Positions 1 through 5,484 of a DNA stretch of 5,547 bases are shown one piece after another. This stretch comes from SXOA01 sp051004015 (GTDB taxonomy: Bacteria; Planctomycetota; Planctomycetia; Pirellulales; Pirellulaceae). Position numbers and translations under genes: made by a program. A model generated the notes under the pieces. It worked only from the letters and a program-made list of their open reading frames with translations. It had not been told where the DNA came from and ran no database searches. Within the stretch, counting starts at the first letter, position 1, and each line of letters starts with the position of its first letter. The DNA is taken from positions 1 to 5,547 of the forward strand of contig JBPCKT010000145.1 in the NCBI GenBank assembly GCA_051004015.1, given 5' to 3'.

Positions 1-154
1 GCCACCAACAACTCGGCTCTGGGGGAAAGGGGGCCCTCCGCCCCCACCGTGCGACTACACCCCCACCAACCAACCCGATACCTGTTCAAGCTACCATCAT
101 GCGAGCGGTGAATAAGACGGGTTTACATACGGAAAGTCGATCGATGATAGCCCC
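1..154. other. Non-coding left edge, no gene seen
   Basis: I see no supportable gene here. The frame of the following gene is open only back to a stop at 113-115 and has no ATG, GTG or TTG before 155. A 21-codon open frame from the ATG at 99 has no coding character. A G5/C5 inverted repeat (29-33 with 41-45, 7-nt loop) could fold, but it has no T-run and is not convincing as a terminator. The stretch is probably the spacer after a gene lying to the left of the window. Confidence 0.5.
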
Positions 155-631
155 ATGCGGCTGACATTGCCACACGAACGTCGAAAGGTTGAGGTTCAGC
201 CTCCTCTCATCGTCACTGTTCGTAGTGGCGTACGGCCCTTGGATTTTACCTATGCCTCATTTGATATGCCAATAGTTACGGCGAACGTCGCTGCAATTCT
301 TGCGGCAGCTGGAGGCTTGGACATTCAACGGTTCCCTGTACTTGTTGACGGACAGCAAGGCAGGCATGAGATAATAAATGTCGTGTCGCGTGTGAGGTGT
401 ATCGACGCCGAGCGTTCTGATGTTATGTGGTGGACGGAAGTAGACAAGCGTCCAGATAAGATGGGCACTGCAAAGATGATTACGAATCTGACGATTGATC
501 CACGCCGTGTCGGCAAACAGCAAATATTTCGACCTGAGGAATGGGATGTCGCAATCATTGTCTCTGACGTAATTAGAAAGTCTTTAGAACGGGAGAATGT
601 GTCGGGGGTGACATTTCGCGAAGTGACATGA
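155..631 (+). CDS. Imm11 (DUF1629)-type immunity protein
   Basis: A 158-residue soluble protein with no signal peptide or membrane segment. Its layout matches my memory of the Imm11 family, formerly DUF1629: a 'gvqflPv' segment (here IQRFPVLV, 57-64), a 'vlnvl.rvdalD.erS' segment (INVVSRVRCIDAERSDV, 74-90), a 'vLdp.kv..iFr' segment (LTIDPRRVGKQQIFRP, 112-127) and a C-terminal 'iivSd.lk.al...g.tGv.F.ev' segment (IIVSDVIRKSLERENVSGVTFREV, 134-157). The family is predicted to protect cells against polymorphic or contact-dependent toxins. No toxin gene is in the window, so the partner may lie to the left or be lost. ATG 155 is the first start after the in-frame stop at 113-115; the only purine-rich candidate ribosome site (GGAAAG, 131-136) is rather far away. 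It is short for the family at the N-terminus, so 5' truncation is possible. Its GC content (about 47-57% in the segments I counted) is lower than that of priA. The family call is by motif memory, without a search. Confidence 0.7.
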   Translation: MRLTLPHERRKVEVQPPLIVTVRSGVRPLDFTYASFDMPIVTANVAAILAAAGGLDIQRFPVLVDGQQGRHEIINVVSRVRCIDAERSDVMWWTEVDKRPDKMGTAKMITNLTIDPRRVGKQQIFRPEEWDVAIIVSDVIRKSLERENVSGVTFREVT

Positions 632-633
632 AG

Positions 634-659
634 GGGAGAGGCAAAAGGGAGAGGCAAAA
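634..659. repeat. Perfect 13-bp tandem duplication (GGGAGAGGCAAAA x2)
   Basis: GGGAGAGGCAAAA occurs at 634-646 and again at 647-659 with no mismatch. It starts three bases after the Imm11-type stop codon, inside a run (630-690) with only four pyrimidines in 61 bases. It sits between two convergent genes. No hairpin typical of a terminator is seen. It may be a slippage product; no function can be assigned. Confidence 0.75.
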
Positions 660-718
660 GAAAATGGAAAAGGTGAAGGAGAGGAAAAGGTGTCAGGAAC
701 TCGGCTGCTCGCACGTCG

Positions 719-1768
719 CTACCGCTGATAAATCGGCAGGAACCCCTTGTCGAGCTGCAGCATGATGAGGTTGCAGCTGCCGACGTAGATGGGGCCGTAG
801 TTGCCGGTCCAGGTGCCGTCGGCGAGTTGCTCGTTGACGATGCGATTGTAGAGCTTATCGCGGAAGGGTTCCCAGTCCTTGGCTCCCTGGCGGTACATCA
901 CCTGCGAGTAGTAGAGGTAGGTGTAGTGCCAGTGGCCGAAGGCGTTGGGGCCTTCGCCGAGGTCCTTGAGGTTCTTTTTGCAGTATTCCAGCATCTCGGG
1001 GACGTGCTTGCTGTCGTAGTCCCCCGCGTTGTACAGCGACGCCAGGGCCGCCGCCGTGATCGCCGCCCGGCTGCTGCCGCGGTTGCGGCTGCTGTAGGAG
1101 ATGCCGCCGTCGGCGTTTTTGCAGCCGTAGATGTAGTCCTTGGCCTTGTCGATGGCTTCCCCCGGCACCACGATGCCGGCGTTGCGGCAGCCGCGGAGTC
1201 CCTGCACCTGGGTGATGGTGGTGGAGCCTTCGTCAAAGTTCGGCTGGTCCTTGGCGCTGACGTATCCCCAGCCGCCGGTCGCGGCCTGGGCCTTGCAACT
1301 GAAGTCGGTGGCCTTGGTCAGGGCCTCGATCAGCTCTTCGCGGCGCTCCTTATCTTCCTCTTCTCCTAGCACCTGGGACAGGAACAACATGGCAAACCCG
1401 TGGCCGTAGGTGTAACGGTTGTCCTGCTGCATCGGATCGCCGATGAGGCCGTTGGTGCGGAGCTTGCTGAGCAGGTAGTCCACAACTTTGCGGACGTTTT
1501 TGGCGTAGGGTCCTTGCGTCGTCGTTGAGCCCGAGGAAATGAGGGCGGTGCCGGCCAGGGCGCTCATCGCCGTCGGATACGTTCCGTTCGCGGTCCAGTG
1601 GCCGATGGAGGACTGGGTCTTGGCGACCCACTTGAGACCCTTTTCAATCGACGCTTCCCATTTGGGGTCCTTCTTGGCGGCCAGGGCTGGACGGGGGAAA
1701 GTGCTCCCAATGAGGCCAGCGGCTCCGGCCGCGGCGGAGGACTGGAGGACGTGGCGGCGGGTGAGCAT
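719..1768 (-). CDS. Tat-exported prenyltransferase/squalene-oxidase-repeat protein
   Basis: A 349-residue protein predicted to be exported folded by the twin-arginine pathway. The N-terminus TRRHVLQ (3-9) fits the Tat motif; an Ala/Gly-rich stretch (11-21) follows, and an ALA site (28-30) precedes the likely cleavage. The mature part has repeated helix units ending in Q..xGGW-like turns: KWVAKTQSSIGHW (46-58), CKAQAATGGWGYV (158-170), YGCKNADGGISYS (214-226) and VNEQLADGTWTGN (311-323). This is the alpha/alpha-barrel fold of terpenoid cyclases and prenyltransferase beta subunits. I see no DXDD or DCTAE cyclase motif, so a squalene-cyclase activity is not supported; similar exported proteins are common in planctomycetes with no known function. 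The start at 1768 is chosen because AGGAG (1778-1782) lies 9 nt upstream and it opens directly on the Tat signal. ATGs at 1774 and 1777 are also possible but closer to the ribosome site. The frame is open up to 1981, but that part overlaps the toxin gene and lacks protein character. It converges on the Imm11-type gene. Confidence 0.85.
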   Translation of the reverse strand: MLTRRHVLQSSAAAGAAGLIGSTFPRPALAAKKDPKWEASIEKGLKWVAKTQSSIGHWTANGTYPTAMSALAGTALISSGSTTTQGPYAKNVRKVVDYLLSKLRTNGLIGDPMQQDNRYTYGHGFAMLFLSQVLGEEEDKERREELIEALTKATDFSCKAQAATGGWGYVSAKDQPNFDEGSTTITQVQGLRGCRNAGIVVPGEAIDKAKDYIYGCKNADGGISYSSRNRGSSRAAITAAALASLYNAGDYDSKHVPEMLEYCKKNLKDLGEGPNAFGHWHYTYLYYSQVMYRQGAKDWEPFRDKLYNRIVNEQLADGTWTGNYGPIYVGSCNLIMLQLDKGFLPIYQR

Positions 1769-1777
1769 ATCCATCAT

Positions 1778-1782
1778 CTCCT
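1778..1782 (-). promoter_or_regulatory. Ribosome binding site deciding the Tat-protein start
   Basis: AGGAG on the minus strand is followed by ATGATGGAT and then ATG at 1768. The spacings are 0, 3 and 9 nt to the three nearby ATGs, so the third, which starts directly on the twin-arginine signal, fits best. Confidence 0.6.
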
Positions 1783-1834
1783 GGCAGGGTGCAAGCTCAC
1801 AGGAGAGGCCGCCTGTGGCTACGGGGCTGCTATG

Positions 1835-1863
1835 ATTATCGGCTCTGGGGGGTAAAGCCGCAA
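1835..1863 (-). promoter_or_regulatory. Candidate promoter of the Tat-exported protein
   Basis: On the minus strand TTGCGG (1863-1858) is separated by 17 bp from GATAAT (1840-1835). The -10 matches the sigma70 consensus at five of six positions and the -35 at three of six. It would give a leader of roughly 60 nt, and lies in the gap between the toxin gene and the exported protein. The -35 is weak, and read-through from the toxin-antitoxin operon cannot be excluded. Confidence 0.35.
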
Positions 1864-1893
1864 TTGGAATCGGGGGTTTTCTGCCGCCACTCT

Positions 1894-2157
1894 TTATCCA
1901 ATCATCGCGTCGTACTCGGCGTGGGAACCAATCCAGAACCAGGTGATGACGTCTCCTTCCAAGAGTCCGAGCGCTCGCCATCCACGACCGACGCGAACGG
2001 AATAGATGGCGTCCTTCGTATGGATTCGTTTAAAATGTAGGCTCGGATGTGCCGGGTTTTCTTTCCAGAGCCGGTAGTTTTTTCGGGCCGCTTCCTTGAC
2101 CTCGTCCGGGAGCCGGCCAAAGCAAGCCAGAAAGTCGTCGTTGAGCTGCGATTTCAC
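1894..2157 (-). CDS. RelE/ParE-family toxin of a type II toxin-antitoxin pair
   Basis: An 87-residue basic protein with the compact RelE/ParE/HigB-like layout: an N-terminal helical part with LPDEVKEAARKNYRLWKENPAHPSL (16-40), then strands FKRIH (42-46), IYSVRVGRGWRALGLL (51-66) and a highly typical C-terminal ITWFWIGSHAEYD (71-83). Members of this group usually act as ribosome-dependent mRNA endonucleases or, in the ParE branch, on gyrase; the sequence alone does not decide which. The start is GTG (2157-2155), overlapping the antitoxin stop as GTGA, so the two are probably translationally coupled. The order antitoxin then toxin is the usual one. All core segments are present and the length is normal, so it looks intact. 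The downstream exported-protein gene is 125 bp away and probably not part of the module. Confidence 0.88.
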   Translation of the reverse strand: MKSQLNDDFLACFGRLPDEVKEAARKNYRLWKENPAHPSLHFKRIHTKDAIYSVRVGRGWRALGLLEGDVITWFWIGSHAEYDAMIG

Positions 2158-2372
2158 AGTTCGTCGATCCCCGCGGCGCGGACGCGGCCAGCACGAAGAT
2201 TCTCACGGACTTTGGTGGCCATTTGGGCCAGTTGATCCTGCGAGCGAGCGAATGAGTCCGCCCAGCGCTGTTCATCCGCCAGTTCATCAAGAATCAAGGA
2301 CGCGATTGCGTCCTGCTCCGGCTGAGGAAGGCTGTTCACTTTCGCAAGGGCTTGCTCCAGCAATAATGTCAT
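2154..2372 (-). CDS. Antitoxin of the RelE/ParE-type pair
   Basis: A 72-residue acidic small protein beginning MTLLLEQALAKVNSLPQPEQ. The first half (LPQPEQDAIASLILDELADEQRWADSF, 15-41) resembles short antitoxins that pair with this toxin type in cyanobacteria and planctomycetes. The second half (42-72) is a helical, charged tail likely to wrap the toxin. I see no clear DNA-binding motif such as an AbrB or HTH domain, so autoregulation is uncertain. The ATG at 2372 is preceded by GAGG at 8 nt. The frame remains open further upstream to 2714, but that part is antisense to priA and is not coding. The stop overlaps the toxin's GTG start by 4 bp. The role rests mainly on position and on the resemblance of the N-terminal half. 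Confidence 0.82.
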   Translation of the reverse strand: MTLLLEQALAKVNSLPQPEQDAIASLILDELADEQRWADSFARSQDQLAQMATKVRENLRAGRVRAAGIDEL

Positions 2373-2380
2373 GGGTCCAA

Positions 2381-2384
2381 CCTC
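2381..2384 (-). promoter_or_regulatory. Ribosome binding site of the antitoxin
   Basis: GAGG on the minus strand, with 8 nt to the ATG at 2372. It supports the short 72-residue antitoxin over the longer open frame. Confidence 0.5.
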
Positions 2385-2411
2385 AGAAGCGTTGCGTGAA
2401 TTCCTATCCCT

Positions 2412-2420
2412 AGAATACCA
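2412..2420 (-). promoter_or_regulatory. Weak candidate -10 for the toxin-antitoxin operon
   Basis: TGG followed by TATTCT on the minus strand resembles an extended -10 (TGnTATAAT, four of six in the hexamer), about 40 bp before the antitoxin start. No convincing -35 is found at 16-18 bp. This is only a suggestion. Confidence 0.2.
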
Positions 2421-2460
2421 CGGAACAGACCGAGGAAACGGCAAAAATGGCGGGAGTCGG

Positions 2461-2488
2461 TTGACATCTTGGAACAAATGTATACAAT
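2461..2488 (+). promoter_or_regulatory. Sigma70-type promoter of priA
   Basis: A perfect TTGACA (2461-2466) and TACAAT (2483-2488, five of six) are separated by 16 bp. Transcription would start near 2495, giving a leader of about 36 nt before the priA ATG at 2531. This is the best promoter match I see in the window. Confidence 0.7.
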
Positions 2489-2514
2489 CGGCCAGGAATG
2501 CGTTCGCGATTGTA
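2483..2514. promoter_or_regulatory. 8-bp inverted repeat overlapping the priA -10 (possible operator)
   Basis: TACAATCG (2483-2490) and its exact reverse complement CGATTGTA (2507-2514) are separated by 16 bp. The left arm contains the whole -10 hexamer; the right arm would lie in the start of the transcript. Because the left arm is upstream of the expected start site, the pair could not form an RNA hairpin and is better explained as a protein-binding site, or by chance. Confidence 0.35.
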
Positions 2515-2530
2515 ATCCCAGAACCTACCA

Positions 2531-4963
2531 ATGCCCCACGCCGCTCAACAATCCCTGTTCGACTCCGCTCCCGATCCGTGGGAGCTGGACAATGCCGACG
2601 AGCAGTTGGCGGCGGTGGTGGTGTTTCATGAGCCGCCGCATGGGCCGTTTGATTACCGGGTGCCGGAGGGGATGCGGGGGAAGCTGCAGCCGGGGCAGCG
2701 GGTGCGGGTGCCACTGGGACGGGGGAACCGGTTTGTGGTGGGGTACTGTGTGAGCCTGGCCAGCAAGCGGGTCGGGACGCGTCCGCTGAAGGAGATTGAG
2801 GCTCTGGTGGATGAAGAGCCGCTGCTTTCGCCGGCCATGTTGGAACTGACCGCCTGGATGGCGGACCACTATCTCTGCACGCACGGGCAGGTGCTGAACA
2901 GTGTGATTCCGGCCGGTGTGAAGTCCCAGGCCGGCACGCGGGAGATGACGTTCCTGAGCGTCACGCACAAGGTCAAAGCCATGCTGGCGGCTGGGGAAAT
3001 CAAGCTGCCGCCGAAGCAGGCGGATGCGCTCAAGGTGTTGGCCGAGTCGCCTCGTCCGCTCACGCCGCCGGAGCTCGCCGCGGCAGCGAAGTGTGGCATC
3101 GCGCCGGTGGTGGGGCTGCGGAAGAAGAACTTGGTGCAGGCCGAGGTCCGCCGCATCCAGCAGCTCGAAGTGACGGAAACGCCGGCTGCGCGGGAAGAGA
3201 ATCTGATTCTGAACGCCGACCAACAGTTGGCGCTCGATACGATTCTGACGCCGCTGAAGGCTGCGCGGCATGAGACGATTCTGATTCACGGCGTCACCGG
3301 CAGCGGCAAGACGGAAGTTTACATCCGGGCGATTGAGGAAGTTATTCGTTACGGCCGCCAGGCAATTGTACTGGTGCCGGAAATCAGCCTGACGCCGCAA
3401 ACCCGCAGCCGTTTCCGCAGCCGCTTCTCGCAGGTGGCGGTGCTCCATTCGCACCTCAGCGACGCCGAGCGGCACTGGCACTGGCAGCGGATTGCGGCCG
3501 GCGAGGTGCAGGTCGTCGTTGGCGCGAGAAGCGCGGTTTTTGCCCCTGTGCAGAACCTGGGGCTAATTGTCATCGACGAAGAGCACGACCATTCGTTTAA
3601 GCAAAACGAACAGCCGCGGTATCACGCGCGGGACGTGGCGCTGCAACGCGCGGTGCTTGAGAAAATCCCGCTCGTACTCGGCTCCGCAACGCCTTCGCTG
3701 GAAAGCTGGCAGATGGCGCAGGACGGAAAGTTCCGCCTGGTAGATATGCCGCGGCGAGTCAGCAACCGTCCGCTGCCGGACGTGAATACGATTGACCTGC
3801 GGGACGAGGCCCGTCATCGCCGCAGCTCTTCCGCCATCAGCCGGCAGCTCGGGAAGGCGATGGAGGACGCCCTGCGAGACGATGGGCAGGTGATTCTGCT
3901 GCTTAATCGCCGCGGCTATAGCACGCACATTCAGTGTCCATCCTGCGGTTTCGTGGTGAAATGTCCCAACTGCGATTTGGCCCTGACGCATCACCGCGAG
4001 GGAGAAAAGGTCCTCTGCCACCAGTGCGATTTCGAGGATTTCGCCCCCGCCAAATGCCCCGAGTGCCGGTTCGACGGCATTCGCTACGCCGGCTTCGGCA
4101 CACAGAAGCTGGAGGCCGAAATCAAGAGCCGCTTTCCTGATTTTCCGGCCCTGCGAATGGATAGCGATACGATGCAAAAGCCGGGGAGCCATGAAGAGGC
4201 CCTGGCGAAGTTCCGCGCGGGGGAGGTGCGGATTCTGCTAGGCACTCAGATGATTGCCAAGGGGCTCGACTTTCCCAACGTCACGCTCGTGGGCGTCATC
4301 AACGCGGATACTGCCCTGCACCTGCCGGACTTCCGCGCCGCCGAGCGGACCTTTCAGCTCGTCACGCAGGTTGCCGGCCGTACCGGGCGCGGAGACAAGG
4401 GGGGCCGCGTGCTGGTGCAGACCTTTGCTCCCGACCACCCCGCCATCGTCGCCGCTCTCACGCACGATTACCACGCCTTCGCCGCCGCCGAGCTCCCCAC
4501 CCGCCGCGATCACGGCTATCCCCCCGCCACCAGCATGATCCGCCTCATCTTCCGCGGCGATGACGAGAAAGCGACGGAGCGATTCGCGGTGCTGTCGGTG
4601 GAGATGCTGCGGGCGGGGCTCTTCGGTGGGGTAGGCTTCCAGCCTGCCCAGAAACAGGAGACAGGGGACAGGGGTCAGGGGTCAGAAGTCAGGAGTCAGG
4701 AGTCAGGCGACCCGTCTCAAATCTCAAATCTCAAATCTGAAATCACTGCTTCCCCCCAGCCCAGCCCCCAACCCCAGACTCGCCTGCTCGGCCCCGCCCC
4801 CTGCCCGATGGCCAAGCTCCGCGGCAAATACCGCTATCACGCCTTGCTCTTCACCACCGCCGCCGACGAAGTCCGCAAAATCGTCGGCGAAATCACAGCT
4901 ACCTTCGATCCTCCCGAGAATATTCAGTGGGTGGTGGATGTCGACCCGATGGATTTGATGTAA
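2531..4963 (+). CDS. priA: Primosomal protein N' (replication restart helicase PriA)
   Basis: An 810-residue superfamily 2 DNA helicase that recognises abandoned replication forks, unwinds the lagging arm and loads the replisome. Domains in order: 3'-DNA-binding domain (about 26-95), winged helix (about 98-135, with LTAWMADHYL), helicase lobe 1 with Walker A GVTGSGKT (254-261; Lys260) and DEEH (349-352), and a GSATPSLES motif. The cysteine-rich zinc element inside lobe 2 has Cys pairs at 469/472, 478/481, 496/499 and 509/512, exactly the spacing of E. coli PriA. Motif VI is QVAGRTGRG (613-621). The C-terminal domain starts at LLGPAPCP (752-759) and ends WVVDVDPMD, close to E. coli's WVLDVDPIE. 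All eight zinc ligands and both nucleotide motifs are present, so it should be active. ATG 2531 is the only start before residue 48, but it has no Shine-Dalgarno match. Residues about 700-750 are a low-complexity insert made from nucleotide repeats. An N-terminal QQSLF (6-10) resembles a clamp-binding peptide. Confidence 0.97.
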   Translation: MPHAAQQSLFDSAPDPWELDNADEQLAAVVVFHEPPHGPFDYRVPEGMRGKLQPGQRVRVPLGRGNRFVVGYCVSLASKRVGTRPLKEIEALVDEEPLLSPAMLELTAWMADHYLCTHGQVLNSVIPAGVKSQAGTREMTFLSVTHKVKAMLAAGEIKLPPKQADALKVLAESPRPLTPPELAAAAKCGIAPVVGLRKKNLVQAEVRRIQQLEVTETPAAREENLILNADQQLALDTILTPLKAARHETILIHGVTGSGKTEVYIRAIEEVIRYGRQAIVLVPEISLTPQTRSRFRSRFSQVAVLHSHLSDAERHWHWQRIAAGEVQVVVGARSAVFAPVQNLGLIVIDEEHDHSFKQNEQPRYHARDVALQRAVLEKIPLVLGSATPSLESWQMAQDGKFRLVDMPRRVSNRPLPDVNTIDLRDEARHRRSSSAISRQLGKAMEDALRDDGQVILLLNRRGYSTHIQCPSCGFVVKCPNCDLALTHHREGEKVLCHQCDFEDFAPAKCPECRFDGIRYAGFGTQKLEAEIKSRFPDFPALRMDSDTMQKPGSHEEALAKFRAGEVRILLGTQMIAKGLDFPNVTLVGVINADTALHLPDFRAAERTFQLVTQVAGRTGRGDKGGRVLVQTFAPDHPAIVAALTHDYHAFAAAELPTRRDHGYPPATSMIRLIFRGDDEKATERFAVLSVEMLRAGLFGGVGFQPAQKQETGDRGQGSEVRSQESGDPSQISNLKSEITASPQPSPQPQTRLLGPAPCPMAKLRGKYRYHALLFTTAADEVRKIVGEITATFDPPENIQWVVDVDPMDLM
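4629..4649 (+). repeat. Hairpin element inside priA
   Basis: Bases 4629-4637 can pair with 4641-4649 around a 3-nt loop: nine pairs, one of them T/G. The core is AGGCT-TCC-AGCCT. It encodes the VGFQPAQ part of the linker. It directly precedes the heptamer arrays, so the three parts appear to form one compound repeat. Confidence 0.6.
4654..4709 (+). repeat. Eight tandem heptamers (WCAGRRG type) inside priA
   Basis: Eight consecutive 7-bp units: ACAGGAG, ACAGGGG twice, TCAGGGG, TCAGAAG, TCAGGAG twice and TCAGGCG. The array is in the coding frame of priA and yields a Gln/Glu/Gly/Ser-rich segment. Seven is not a multiple of three, so gain or loss of one unit would shift the frame; only changes of three units are neutral. 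Similar heptamer arrays are known mainly from intergenic DNA of cyanobacteria and planctomycetes. Confidence 0.85.
4715..4742 (+). repeat. Four tandem heptamers (TCTCAAA type) inside priA
   Basis: TCTCAAA three times, then TCTGAAA. It follows the first array after five bases and encodes the SQISNLKSE segment of the PriA linker. It is AT-rich in an otherwise GC-rich gene, which marks it as foreign to the surrounding coding sequence. Confidence 0.85.
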
Positions 4964-4995
4964 GTAAAAATGCTACACAACTGACAATCCGCTCC

Positions 4996-5000
4996 AAGGA
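4996..5000 (+). promoter_or_regulatory. Ribosome binding site of the small membrane protein
   Basis: AAGGA, 7 nt before the ATG at 5008. It favours this start over the upstream in-frame ATG at 4927, which lies within the end of priA. Confidence 0.6.
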
Positions 5001-5007
5001 AATTGCG

Positions 5008-5481
5008 ATGTTCAAACGCATGCCTCGAATTCGATTCAGCCTCCTGGGCTTGCTGGCCGCGACAGCAGTTTTCGGCATCATTCTGGCCTGCATCCTGAAC
5101 TTCGGGCTGTCGCTGCCGATGGTGACAATCATCTGGAGCGTGCTTCTGCTCTCCCTGATGATTACGCCCACGCTCGCGTTTGTCGGAGTTCAACGTCGCC
5201 GAACCTTTTATGCAGGATTTGCCTGGTTTGGCTGGATATACATCCTGATTTGTTTCTCAGGACTCATGGCGCGGTCTTCAAACTCGATCATGCCATCGTC
5301 GCCGATAGTATTTCCAAAGATGACCATCGAACGCGGAATGTTTGTGGTCTATAGGTGGATCGTGCCCCGCGAAGCATGGATTCTCAACGACGATCCCGAA
5401 GGAAATTACCGCAACATTGCCGAATGGCATCAAGTTAAGCGCAACTCCTTTAGGCGCAGTCCTGAAGCAGTGCTGCGATAG
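5008..5481 (+). CDS. Small three-helix membrane protein, function unknown
   Basis: A 157-residue protein that I do not recognise as a named family. A short basic N-terminus (MFKRMPRIRF) leads into three hydrophobic segments at about 11-31, 36-59 and 67-88; a polar tail of about 70 residues follows (TIERG, WIVPREAWILNDDPEGNYRN). By the positive-inside rule the N-terminus should be cytoplasmic and the tail outside. The opening RIRFSLLGLLAATAVFGIIL resembles the 'fSLrtLL..ta..A' helix of many small planctomycete membrane proteins. The frame is open upstream to 4927 inside priA, but the AAGGA site supports 5008. The 44-bp gap to priA and shared direction make cotranscription likely, although a functional link to replication restart is not indicated. 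There is no signal-peptidase site or catalytic motif that I can see. Confidence 0.72.
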   Translation: MFKRMPRIRFSLLGLLAATAVFGIILACILNFGLSLPMVTIIWSVLLLSLMITPTLAFVGVQRRRTFYAGFAWFGWIYILICFSGLMARSSNSIMPSSPIVFPKMTIERGMFVVYRWIVPREAWILNDDPEGNYRNIAEWHQVKRNSFRRSPEAVLR

Positions 5482-5484
5482 CAC

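Noticed and set aside
29..45. G5/C5 hairpin as a rho-independent terminator
   Set aside because: The stem is five pairs only with a 7-nt loop and no T-run on either side.
99..164. 21-codon open frame before the Imm11-type gene as a leader peptide
   Set aside because: It has no ribosome site, no repeated codons and no attenuator-like structure.
827..1369. 180-codon open frame on the plus strand opposite the exported protein
   Set aside because: The Val/Ala-rich composition is a typical antisense shadow of a GC-rich gene; no domain or ribosome site is seen.
1840..1851. CGGCTCTGGGGG here repeats the same 12-mer at 14-25
   Set aside because: About one 12-mer match is expected by chance in a window this size, and the flanks do not extend the match.
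1769..1981. N-terminal extension of the exported protein by 71 residues
   Set aside because: It overlaps the toxin gene, would bury the Tat signal inside the protein, and lacks a ribosome site; AGGAG at 1778-1782 supports the later start.
2373..2714. N-terminal extension of the antitoxin by 114 residues
   Set aside because: It is Pro/Ala-rich, antisense to priA and its promoter, and the ATG at 2372 has its own ribosome site.
2525..3481. Long open frame (318 codons) on the minus strand opposite the 5' part of priA
   Set aside because: The product is Arg/His/Leu-rich with no recognisable domain and lies entirely opposite clear PriA coding; it is a product of high GC.
3563..4192. 209-codon open frame on the minus strand opposite the PriA helicase core
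   Set aside because: It is antisense to conserved motifs (DEEH, zinc cysteines), and its sequence mirrors the PriA codons with no family likeness.
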